From Paraburkholderia phenoliruptrix (GTDB lineage Bacteria > Pseudomonadota > Gammaproteobacteria > Burkholderiales > Burkholderiaceae): a stretch of DNA of 64,000 bases. Below the pieces are notes generated by a model, which was not told the origin of the DNA, searched no databases, and saw only the letters and a program-made list of their open reading frames with translations. Shown here piece after piece: positions 56,467-64,000 of the stretch (positions are counted from its first letter, which is position 1; every line of letters begins with the position of its first letter). The position numbers and the translations under genes are program-made. The DNA lies in contig NZ_CADIKB010000020.1 of the NCBI RefSeq assembly GCF_902859825.1, positions 1-64,000 on the forward strand, written 5' to 3'.

Positions 56467-56678
56467 ACGAGCGCCGGCTCGGCAGCCGCCATATGAATAT
56501 GCGGATTATGTTGTTGTCGTCGAAACTGCCCTTCGATAAGCTTTCGCGAAGGCCGGCGCGCGCATGAGTCGGGATTCTGGCGACCCTGCGCGAGCGCCCG
56601 AAACGTATCAAAATGAAGTCGACGGAACATAACCACAACCCGACGCACTGCCTGACTGCGCTCGTTACCGGAGATCTT

Positions 56679-58265
56679 ATGCGCTTCAAACTGCTCGCAG
56701 CCGCCGTATTTTTCACGGCGCCCGCGCTCGTGCTCGCCAGACCGCTGACCGTCTGCACCGAATCGAGCCCCGACGGCTTCGACGTCGTGCAGTTCAACTC
56801 GCTCGTCACGACCAACGCGTCGGCCGATGTGATCTTCAACTCGCTCGTGTCCTACGACGAGGCCGCAAAGAAAGTGGTGCCGTCGCTCGCGGACAAATGG
56901 GAAGTGAGCGCGGACGGTCTCGCCTACACGTTCCATCTGCGCCCGAACGTCCAGTTCCAGACCACCGACTACTTCAAGCCCACCCGCCCGCTGAATGCCG
57001 ACGACGTCGTCTTCACGTTCGACCGCATGCTCAACGACAGCAACCCGTGGCACAAGGTGGCGGGCGCGAGCGGCTTCCCACACGCGCAGTCCATGGGCTT
57101 GCCGAAGCTCATCAAGTCGATCAGCAAGGTCGACGACAACACCGTCAGGTTCGAACTGAACGCGCCGGACGCGACTTTCGTGTCGATCCTGACGATGGGC
57201 TTCGCCTCCATCTATTCGGCCGAATACGCCGACCAGTTGCTGAAGGCCGGCAAGCAGGTCGATCTGAACTCCAAGCCGATCGGCACTGGTCCGTTCGAGC
57301 TGAAGAGCTACACGAAAGACGCGGTGATCCGCTACGACGTGAACCCGACCTACTGGGGACCGAAGCCGAAGATCGACCGCCTGATCTACGCGATCACGCC
57401 CGACGCCACCGTGCGCGCGCAAAAGGTGAAAGCGGGCGAATGCCAGATCGCGCTGTCGCCGAAACCGCAGGATCTCGCGGATGCGAAAAGCGATAAATCG
57501 CTCGCCATCGTGCAAACGCCGGCGTTTATGACGGCGTTCGTTGCACTGAACACGCAGAAGAAGCCGCTCGACAATCAGAAAGTTCGCGCCGCGCTGAATA
57601 TGGCGTTCGACCGCGGCACCTATCTGAAGACGGTGTTCGACAACACGGCAACGCCGGCCGTGAATCCGTATCCGCCGAACACCTGGAGCTACGACAAGGC
57701 GGTGAAGGCGTGGCCGTACGATCCGGCGAAGGCAAAGAAGCTGCTCGCCGACGCGGGCTACCCGAACGGCTTTGAAACGACCATCTGGGTGCGTCCGAAC
57801 GGCAGCGTGCTGAATCCGAATCCGAAGGCGGGCGCCGAACTGCTGCAGGCGGATTTCGCGAAGATCGGCGTGAAGGCCGACGTGAAGGTGATCGAATGGG
57901 GCGAGCTGATCAAGCAGGCGAAGCAAGGCCAGCACGACTCGCTCTTCATGGGCTGGGCCGGCGACAACGGCGATCCGGACAACTACCTGTCGCCGCTCTT
58001 CAGTTGCAATGCGGTGAAGTCTGGAATCAACTTCGCGCGTTTCTGCGATCAGGACCTCGACAAGCTGATCGCCGAAGGCAAGTCCACGCCGGATCAGGCC
58101 AAGCGCGCGAAAGCGTATGAGGCCGCGCAGCAGATCATCCACGACGAGGCGCTGTGGATTCCGCTCGGCTATCCGACGGCGGCGGCCATCACGCGAACCA
58201 ATGTGAGCGGTTATCACGTGAGTCCGTTCGGACGGCAGAACTTCGGGGCCGTGTCGGTGCAGTAA
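56679..58265 (+). CDS. Peptide/oligopeptide ABC binding protein (DppA-like)
   Basis: A 528-residue SBP_bac_5 family protein. Signal peptide RFKLLAAAVFFTAPALVLA, then LTVCTESSPDGFDVVQFNSLVTTNASADVIFNSLV. The long bilobal fold ends in VSPFGRQNFGAVSVQ. GGAGA precedes the ATG. DppA and relatives bind dipeptides or heme. Permease genes are not in this window, so it is an orphan or they lie elsewhere. Confidence 0.9.
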   Translation: MRFKLLAAAVFFTAPALVLARPLTVCTESSPDGFDVVQFNSLVTTNASADVIFNSLVSYDEAAKKVVPSLADKWEVSADGLAYTFHLRPNVQFQTTDYFKPTRPLNADDVVFTFDRMLNDSNPWHKVAGASGFPHAQSMGLPKLIKSISKVDDNTVRFELNAPDATFVSILTMGFASIYSAEYADQLLKAGKQVDLNSKPIGTGPFELKSYTKDAVIRYDVNPTYWGPKPKIDRLIYAITPDATVRAQKVKAGECQIALSPKPQDLADAKSDKSLAIVQTPAFMTAFVALNTQKKPLDNQKVRAALNMAFDRGTYLKTVFDNTATPAVNPYPPNTWSYDKAVKAWPYDPAKAKKLLADAGYPNGFETTIWVRPNGSVLNPNPKAGAELLQADFAKIGVKADVKVIEWGELIKQAKQGQHDSLFMGWAGDNGDPDNYLSPLFSCNAVKSGINFARFCDQDLDKLIAEGKSTPDQAKRAKAYEAAQQIIHDEALWIPLGYPTAAAITRTNVSGYHVSPFGRQNFGAVSVQ

Positions 58266-58292
58266 CGCGCTGCCCTTTCAGTCGCGCCACGA

Positions 58293-58331
58293 AAAGCCCG
58301 GTCGCGCGATCAAAGCGCGCCGGGCTTTTTG
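58293..58331. terminator. Rho-independent terminator
   Basis: Stem AAAAGCCCGG-CGCGC / GCGCG-CCGGGCTTTT with one bulged T, followed by T5. Serves the DppA-like gene, and possibly the convergent hydrolase. Confidence 0.85.
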
Positions 58332-58361
58332 CCGGCCTATCGCATCAAACGATCCGCGCGC

Positions 58362-59432
58362 TCACGCCGAGAACCGCATTACGCCGTCGGCGTCGTGCGT
58401 GCGCTTCAATGTGCCCGCAAGCCACAGCAGATGCAGGTGCGCGAGCGCCTCGCCCATGGCGAACGTCAACTGGTGAATATCGAGCTCGCGTTTGAACATG
58501 AGCGGCACGATATCCGCCGCACTGTGCGGCTTGTGCGCACACGCCTCGCGCACTTCGGCAAGACGCGCGTCGTGATGCACGCGCAACTGGGCGACGCGCG
58601 TACGTACGCCGCGAAACGGCTTGCCGTGCGAGGGCAAGACGAGCGTGTCTTCCGGCATCGCCTCGTAGCGCGCGAGCGACTCCAGATAGAGCGCAAGCGG
58701 CGAGCCTTCCGGCTCCATGGCGAACACGGACACGTTCGTCGAAATGCGCGGGAGCACCATGTCGCCGGAAATGAGCACGCCGAGCTCTTCGCAATGCAGC
58801 GCGCAGTGCTCGGGCGAATGGCCGTAGCCGGTCACCACGCGCCACGTCTTTGCGCCGATCGTCACGCCGTCCGCCTCGCGCAAGCGCCGGTACTGGCCCG
58901 GCACGGCCGGCACGAGATTCGCGTAATAGCTCTGCCGGCTGCGCAATTTATCGAGCGATGCCTCGTCGGTCACGCCGTGCAGAGCAAAGTGCCGCGCCGC
59001 CGCCTCGCCGCCTGCGTTGGAGCCGTCGCCCGCCGCCATCACGCGAGCCTGCATGTATTCGCCGAGCGTCATCCACAGGCGCGCGTCCCAGCGCTTCTTG
59101 TCGCCGCCGCTGCACACCCAGTGCGCGAGGCCGATGTGGTCCGGATGGCAATGCGTGACGATCACGCGCAGCACGGGCAAGCCGCCGAGCACCGAGTCGA
59201 ACACCTTCTCCCAGTTCTCCCGGATCGCGTCCGACGCGATCCCGCAGTCGACGACCGTCCAGCCCTCTTCGCCGTCGATCCGGTCGCGCAGCAACCACAC
59301 ATTGATGTGGTCGAGCGCAAACGGCAGCGGCATGCGCAGCCAGAACACGCCGGGCGCGACTTCCTGCGCGCGGCCCGGTTCAGGCATCAAGTCCTTGAAC
59401 GGATAGTCGAGTTGATGTTCGAGTGCATTCAT
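58362..59432 (-). CDS. Metallo-beta-lactamase-fold hydrolase
   Basis: A 356-residue protein. The zinc motif THCHPDHIG (HxHxDH) is intact, followed by GYGHSPEHC and SGDMVLPRIS. The start at 59432 (MNALEHQL) is preferred. The family cleaves thioesters, lactones and others. The gene is divergent from a LiuR-like MerR gene and shares an operator region with it, so it may act in acyl-CoA metabolism. Confidence 0.87.
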   Translation of the reverse strand: MNALEHQLDYPFKDLMPEPGRAQEVAPGVFWLRMPLPFALDHINVWLLRDRIDGEEGWTVVDCGIASDAIRENWEKVFDSVLGGLPVLRVIVTHCHPDHIGLAHWVCSGGDKKRWDARLWMTLGEYMQARVMAAGDGSNAGGEAAARHFALHGVTDEASLDKLRSRQSYYANLVPAVPGQYRRLREADGVTIGAKTWRVVTGYGHSPEHCALHCEELGVLISGDMVLPRISTNVSVFAMEPEGSPLALYLESLARYEAMPEDTLVLPSHGKPFRGVRTRVAQLRVHHDARLAEVREACAHKPHSAADIVPLMFKRELDIHQLTFAMGEALAHLHLLWLAGTLKRTHDADGVMRFSA

Positions 59433-59489
59433 TCCGCTGTCTTCCTCCACGCTTTCCGCGTACTTGCCGCAGGTTGCATTCAACCCAAG

Positions 59490-59523
59490 TTGACGATAAC
59501 GTAAACGTCGATTCTATCGTCAA
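59490..59523. promoter_or_regulatory. Operator-like inverted repeat between the hydrolase and MerR genes
   Basis: TTGACGATA (59490-59498) and TATCGTCAA (59515-59523) are perfect complements with 16 bp between, which include ACGTAAACGT. LiuR-type MerR proteins are described as using ACGT-rich palindromes. Probably the autoregulatory site. Confidence 0.6.
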
Positions 59524-59554
59524 TCCGGTTTTGTGCCCGGCTAGTGAATGCCCG

Positions 59555-59983
59555 ATGACCACCCAATACACGATCACCGAACTCGCGCGCGAATTCGACG
59601 TCACGCCGCGCGCCATTCGCTTCTACGAAGACCAGGGTTTACTCTCACCGAGCCGCGAAGGTTCGAGCGGCTTGCGGCGCGTCTATTCGGGTCGCGACCG
59701 CACGCGGCTGAAGCTCACGCTGCGCGGCAAACGGCTCGGCTTCACGCTCTCCGAGATTCGCGATCTGCTGGACGTGTATGAATCGCCGACGGACACCGTC
59801 CCGCAACTGCACGCGTTTCTCGCCACGGTCACGCGTCATCGGGAGGTGCTGGAGCGGCAGCTGGAAGACCTGAACGCGACGCTAGAAGACCTCGCGCAGT
59901 ATGAAGCGCAGGCGCGCGCGCTGCTGGAAGGCGGCACGCATGCAGCCGGCACGCGAGAAACCCGCGAAGCCAAGCCCGCCTGA
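59555..59983 (+). CDS. MerR-family regulator (LiuR-like)
   Basis: A 142-residue MerR protein. The winged helix YTITELAREFDVTPRAIRFYEDQGLLSPSREGSSGLRRVYSGRDRTRLKL (about residues 4-54) is followed by a coiled coil. It lacks the paired Cys of metal-sensing MerR. The YTITELAREFDVTPRAIRFYEDQGLL type is that of LiuR, which controls leucine/isovalerate breakdown. The thiolase at the right end of the window agrees with a liu region. Confidence 0.85.
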   Translation: MTTQYTITELAREFDVTPRAIRFYEDQGLLSPSREGSSGLRRVYSGRDRTRLKLTLRGKRLGFTLSEIRDLLDVYESPTDTVPQLHAFLATVTRHREVLERQLEDLNATLEDLAQYEAQARALLEGGTHAAGTRETREAKPA

Positions 59984-60205
59984 GCAGAGACAAGCGTCAA
60001 GGCGAAGGAAATTTTTTGCTGAAGATTGGCTGGTTTAACAATGCTGAACCGCGGCATTGAACGCAGTTGCCTGGAAAAGTCGGCCAATGCCCGGCAGCGC
60101 CCACGCGGCGCCGAGGCACGCGCCGGTTGACGCAATGCGTCGCGGGCGCACCCGAACGATACAATCACGGGTGTCTTCACGACATGAGACGAATGCACGG
60201 TCGAC

Positions 60206-62038
60206 ATGAATCACTTCCCCAAACTGTTGTCGTCGCAAATCGGCTTTGACGTCGCGCAAACCATGCTCGAAGGATTCAACCGGCACTACCGGATCTTTCG
60301 CGACGCGGCGATCCACGCCAAGACGCTGTTCGAAAACGGCGACTGGCACGGCCTGCAAAAGCTCGCGCGCGAGCGCATTACTTCATACGACGACCGCGTT
60401 CAGGAATGCGTCGAACTGCTCGAAGACGAATACGACGCGGAAAACATTGACAGTGAAGTGTGGCAGCAGATCAAGCTGCACTACATTGGTCTGCTGACCA
60501 CGCACCGTCAGCCCGAATGCGCGGAAACCTTTTTCAATTCGGTGTGCTGCAAAATCCTGCACCGCTCGTATTTCAATAACGACTTCATTTTCGTGCGCCC
60601 GGCGATCTCGACGGAATATCTCGAGAATGACGAGCCGGCCGCCAAGCCGACGTATCGCGCGTACTACCCGGGCAAGGACGGTCTCGCCGCGACGCTCGAG
60701 CGCATCGTCACGAATTTTCAGCTTGAACCGCCGTTCGAAGATCTGACACGCGATGTGGGCTGCGTGATGCAGGCCATTCACGACGCGTTCGGCACCTTTG
60801 ACGAAGCGCCGAACTTCCAGATTCACGTGCTCTCGTCGCTGTTCTTTCGCAACAAGGCGGCGTATATCGTCGGGCGAATCATCAACGGCGACATGCTGCT
60901 GCCGTTCGCCGTGCCGCTGCGTCACGTGAAGCCGGGCGTGCTCGCGCTCGACACTGTGCTGCTCAAGCGCGAGCAGTTGCTGATCATCTTCAGTTTTTCG
61001 CACTCGTATTTTCTGGTCGACATGGAAGTGCCGTCCGCTTACGTCGAATTCCTCGGCATGATCATGCCGGGCAAGCCGAAAGCGGAAATCTACACGTCGG
61101 TGGGTTTGCAGAAGCAGGGCAAGAATCTGTTCTATCGCGACCTGCTGCATCACCTGTCGCATTCGAGCGACCAGTTCATCATCGCGCCGGGCATCAAGGG
61201 CCTCGTGATGCTGGTGTTCACGCTGCCCTCCTTCCCGTACGTCTTCAAGCTCATCAAGGACAACTTCCCGCCGCCGAAGGAAACCACGCGCGCGAAAATC
61301 CAGGAGAAGTATCTGCTCGTCAAGCGGCACGACCGCCTCGGGCGCATGGCCGACACGCTCGAATATTCGAGCGTCGCCCTGCCCATTTCGCGGCTCGACG
61401 AGACGCTCCTTCGCGAGCTCGAAAAAGAAGTGCCGTCGTTGCTGGAATACGAAGGCGAGAACGTCGTGATTCGCCATATGTATATCGAACGGCGTATGGT
61501 GCCGTTGAATCTGTTCCTGCAAAACGGCAACGACGCGGACGTCGAGCACGGCATCAAGGAATACGGCAACGCGGTGAAGGAGCTGATGCAGGCGAACATT
61601 TTCCCCGGCGACATGCTGTACAAGAACTTCGGCGTGACGCGCCACGGCCGCGTGGTGTTCTATGACTACGACGAGATCGAATATCTGACCGACTGCAACG
61701 TGCGCGCGGTGCCGGCGCCGCGCAACGAGGAAGACGAAATGTCGGGTGAGCCGTGGTACTCGGTCGGCCCGCATGACATCTTCCCCGAAACGTATGGCAC
61801 GTTCCTGCTCGGCGATCCACGCGTGCGGCGCTCGTTCATGCAGCATCACGCGGACTTCTTCGATCCCGCGCTGTGGCAAAGGCACAAGGAACAGCTACTG
61901 AAAGGCGAATTGCCCGACTTTTTTCCGTATGACAACAGCGTGCGGTTTTGCATCCGCTATCCGGAGCGTTTCGAGGGCGCGGCCAATACGCCCGCCGCCG
62001 GTCCGCAAGCCGACGAACGCGACGTGAGAGTGGCTTGA
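60206..62038 (+). CDS. aceK: Isocitrate dehydrogenase kinase/phosphatase
   Basis: A 610-residue enzyme that switches isocitrate dehydrogenase off and on by phosphorylation, sending carbon to the glyoxylate bypass. The nucleotide site is APGIKGLVMLVFTLPSFPYVFKLIKD; VTRHGRVVFYDYDEIEYLTDC holds the kinase Asp. Full family length. It stands alone here; aceA and aceB are not nearby. Confidence 0.96.
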   Translation: MNHFPKLLSSQIGFDVAQTMLEGFNRHYRIFRDAAIHAKTLFENGDWHGLQKLARERITSYDDRVQECVELLEDEYDAENIDSEVWQQIKLHYIGLLTTHRQPECAETFFNSVCCKILHRSYFNNDFIFVRPAISTEYLENDEPAAKPTYRAYYPGKDGLAATLERIVTNFQLEPPFEDLTRDVGCVMQAIHDAFGTFDEAPNFQIHVLSSLFFRNKAAYIVGRIINGDMLLPFAVPLRHVKPGVLALDTVLLKREQLLIIFSFSHSYFLVDMEVPSAYVEFLGMIMPGKPKAEIYTSVGLQKQGKNLFYRDLLHHLSHSSDQFIIAPGIKGLVMLVFTLPSFPYVFKLIKDNFPPPKETTRAKIQEKYLLVKRHDRLGRMADTLEYSSVALPISRLDETLLRELEKEVPSLLEYEGENVVIRHMYIERRMVPLNLFLQNGNDADVEHGIKEYGNAVKELMQANIFPGDMLYKNFGVTRHGRVVFYDYDEIEYLTDCNVRAVPAPRNEEDEMSGEPWYSVGPHDIFPETYGTFLLGDPRVRRSFMQHHADFFDPALWQRHKEQLLKGELPDFFPYDNSVRFCIRYPERFEGAANTPAAGPQADERDVRVA

Positions 62039-62151
62039 TCCACCTGATACCCGCACGTCGGCCAGGCGTGATTCGCACGCCGCATGCATCAACCGAATTC
62101 AATCTAACGAAACCGGCCGCTCAAACGGTCGACTAACCGCCAAGACGCATC

Positions 62152-62928
62152 ATGAACACGAACGCTTCCACCTCTGCTCATCCGCTCGCCCATCTGTTCG
62201 AGAACAACGACGCGTGGGTCGCCCGCAAGCTCTCGGAAGATCCCGAGTACTTCTCGCGCCTCGCGCATCAGCAGACGCCCGAGTATCTGTGGATCGGCTG
62301 CTCCGATTCGCGCGTGCCGGCGAACCAGATCATCGGCCTGCCGCCGGGCGAAGTGTTCGTGCACAGAAACATTGCCAACGTGGTCGTGCACACCGATCTG
62401 AACTGCCTTTCGGTGATCCAGTTCGCCGTCGACCTGCTGAAGGTCAAGCACATCATGGTGGTCGGCCACTACGGCTGTTCGGGCGTGGGCGCGGCCTTGC
62501 ACGGCCGCCGCGTGGGCCTCGCGGACAACTGGCTGCATCACGTGCAGGACGTGCGTGCGAAGCACGCGGCGCTGCTCGAGGAGTGGCCGCTCGGCGAGGC
62601 GCGTCACCGGCGTCTCGTGGAACTGAACACGATCGAGCAGGTGGTGAACGTATGCCGCACGACCATCATCAACGATGCATGGGCGCGCGGCCAGGAACTG
62701 ACCGTGCACGGCTGGGCGTATGGCGTGCACGACGGCAAGGTGCGCGACCTCGGCATGACGGTCAACAACGCGGCCGCGCTCGAAGAGACCTACGAGCGCT
62801 GCGTCGCCGGTGTGTCGGCGAGCCGCGCGCATCAAGCGGACAACGACGTGGTGGCGGCCGACGCGGCTCAGTTGGGCGACGTGCCGGCCATCGTCCAGGG
62901 TGTGATCAAGGAGCTAAAACATGAGTGA
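62152..62928 (+). CDS. can: Beta-class carbonic anhydrase
   Basis: A 258-residue enzyme. CSDSRVPANQI gives the first zinc Cys and the Asp-Arg dyad; HYGCSGV gives the His and second Cys. It supplies bicarbonate for carboxylases, which suits a neighbouring acyl-CoA pathway such as methylcrotonyl-CoA carboxylase. It overlaps the thiolase gene by 8 nt. Confidence 0.94.
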   Translation: MNTNASTSAHPLAHLFENNDAWVARKLSEDPEYFSRLAHQQTPEYLWIGCSDSRVPANQIIGLPPGEVFVHRNIANVVVHTDLNCLSVIQFAVDLLKVKHIMVVGHYGCSGVGAALHGRRVGLADNWLHHVQDVRAKHAALLEEWPLGEARHRRLVELNTIEQVVNVCRTTIINDAWARGQELTVHGWAYGVHDGKVRDLGMTVNNAAALEETYERCVAGVSASRAHQADNDVVAADAAQLGDVPAIVQGVIKELKHE

Positions 62929-64000
62929 GACAAAGATGAGCGAGACGAGCGGCGTGAGCGCCGACCCGATTGTGATCGTGAGCGCGGCGCGCACGCCGAT
63001 GGCGGCATTTCAGGGCGACTTTGCGTCGCTGACCGCGCCGCAACTCGGCTCGATCGCGATTGAAGCCGCGGTTCAACGCGCGGGCCTGAAGCCCGAACAG
63101 ATCGGCGAAGTGGTGATGGGCTGCGTGCTGCCCGCGGGCCTCGGCCAGGCGCCCGCGCGGCAAGCTGCGCTCGGCGCGGGCTTGCCCCTTTCCACGGGCA
63201 GCACGACCGTCAACAAGATGTGCGGCTCCGGCATGCGCGCGGCGATGTTCGCGCACGACATGCTCGCCGCCGGGTCGGTCGACGTGATCGTCGCGGGCGG
63301 CATGGAGAGCATGACCAACGCGCCCTATCTGCTGCCCAAGGCGCGCGGCGGTATGCGCATGGGTCACGGCCAGGTGATCGATCACATGTTCTACGACGGC
63401 CTCGAAGACGCCTACGAGAAAGGCCGCCTGATGGGCACGTTCGCGGAAGAATGCGCGGCGTCGTTCGACTTCACGCGCGAAGCGCAGGACGCGTTCGCCG
63501 TCGAGTCGCTGAACCGCGCGAAGCGCGCAAACGAAGACGGTTCGTTCGCCTGGGAAATCGCACCCGTCAAAGTGCAAAGCCGCAAAGGCGACGTCACCGT
63601 CGAGCACGACGAACAGCCGTACAAGGCCAACCTCGACAAAATCCCCACGCTCAAGCCCGCGTTCAGCAAAACGGGCACGGTGACGGCCGCGAACTCGTCG
63701 TCGATTTCGGACGGCGCCGCGGCGCTCGTGATGATGCGCGAATCGACGGCAAAGCGCCTCGGCGTCGAGCCGCTTGCACGCGTGGTCGGCCATTCCACGT
63801 TCGCGCAGGAACCGGCGAAGTTCACCACGGCCCCGGTCGGCGCCATTCGCAAGCTGTTCGAGAAAAACGGCTGGCGCGCGGACGAAGTCGATCTGTATGA
63901 AGTCAACGAGGCCTTTGCCGTCGTGACCATGGCCGCGATGAAAGAGCACAAGCTCCCGCACGACAAGGTCAACGTGCATGGCGGCGCCTGTGCGCTCGGC
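62921..64000 (+). CDS. Acetyl-CoA acetyltransferase (thiolase), 3' end beyond window
   Basis: The visible 360 codons cover most of a thiolase (usual 393). The nucleophile Cys is in NKMCGSGMRA, the His in VNEAFAVV and GGACALG sits at the very edge. The ATG at 62921 has AAGGAG six bases upstream and overlaps the can stop (ATGAGTGA). It makes or splits acetoacetyl-CoA, and in liu clusters completes leucine breakdown. Confidence 0.93.
   Translation, partial: MSETKMSETSGVSADPIVIVSAARTPMAAFQGDFASLTAPQLGSIAIEAAVQRAGLKPEQIGEVVMGCVLPAGLGQAPARQAALGAGLPLSTGSTTVNKMCGSGMRAAMFAHDMLAAGSVDVIVAGGMESMTNAPYLLPKARGGMRMGHGQVIDHMFYDGLEDAYEKGRLMGTFAEECAASFDFTREAQDAFAVESLNRAKRANEDGSFAWEIAPVKVQSRKGDVTVEHDEQPYKANLDKIPTLKPAFSKTGTVTAANSSSISDGAAALVMMRESTAKRLGVEPLARVVGHSTFAQEPAKFTTAPVGAIRKLFEKNGWRADEVDLYEVNEAFAVVTMAAMKEHKLPHDKVNVHGGACALG

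Overview
The window looks like a piece of a main chromosome from a Burkholderiaceae bacterium, most likely Paraburkholderia or close Burkholderia. That is an inference. It rests on high GC with strong third-position GC, a PhaM-type granule protein, a methionine synthase split into two polypeptides, the argS-SPOR-dsbA run, the dacA-aminotransferase-DUF493-lipB-lipA run, and birA-coaX. No rRNA, tRNA, CRISPR array or prophage was seen.

Positions 1-3886 are different: AT-richer, with two very large tyrosine-recombinase-like genes reading leftwards and running off the window edge. They stop abruptly at about 3886/3887, where the 3' part of comM (natural-transformation helicase) resumes in frame without its start. 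This is one end of a mobile element that has split comM. The second recombinase ORF has no stop before base 1, so its cargo and far end lie outside the window. This is the most unusual part of the window.

From 3887 on the sequence is ordinary core chromosome. In order: the comM remnant and a 330-bp gap with two DnaA boxes; a lipoprotein and a TlpA-like thioredoxin; the dctA-dctB-dctD C4-dicarboxylate system with a sigma-54 promoter in front of dctA; a spermidine/putrescine-type ABC importer followed by ugpQ and a divergent DeoR/GlpR-like regulator with a near-perfect operator palindrome between them; a Na/Pi cotransporter and a HAD phosphatase; lipoate synthesis (lipA, lipB) with DUF493, a D-amino acid aminotransferase and dacA; an alpha/beta hydrolase, a [2Fe-2S] ferredoxin and a VanZ protein; and a four-gene Mla/Pqi-like lipid transport operon.

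Next come birA-coaX, hldE2, a ferritin-like diiron protein, phaM, an enoyl-CoA hydratase, a LivK-like binding protein, an FAH-family hydrolase with a divergent IclR regulator, a DUF3108 protein, an alpha/beta hydrolase, DUF3567, split metH, a small secreted basic protein, DUF1840, argS, a SPOR protein, dsbA, an SDR, a BtuF-like protein, and a DppA-like peptide-binding protein. The right end holds a metallo-beta-lactamase-fold hydrolase divergent from a LiuR-like MerR regulator, then aceK, a beta-carbonic anhydrase and a thiolase cut by the window end. This suggests the start of a leucine/isovalerate (liu) catabolic region.

Gene calls rest on reading translated motifs, not on database searches. 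Start codons were chosen from ribosome-binding sites and family lengths.
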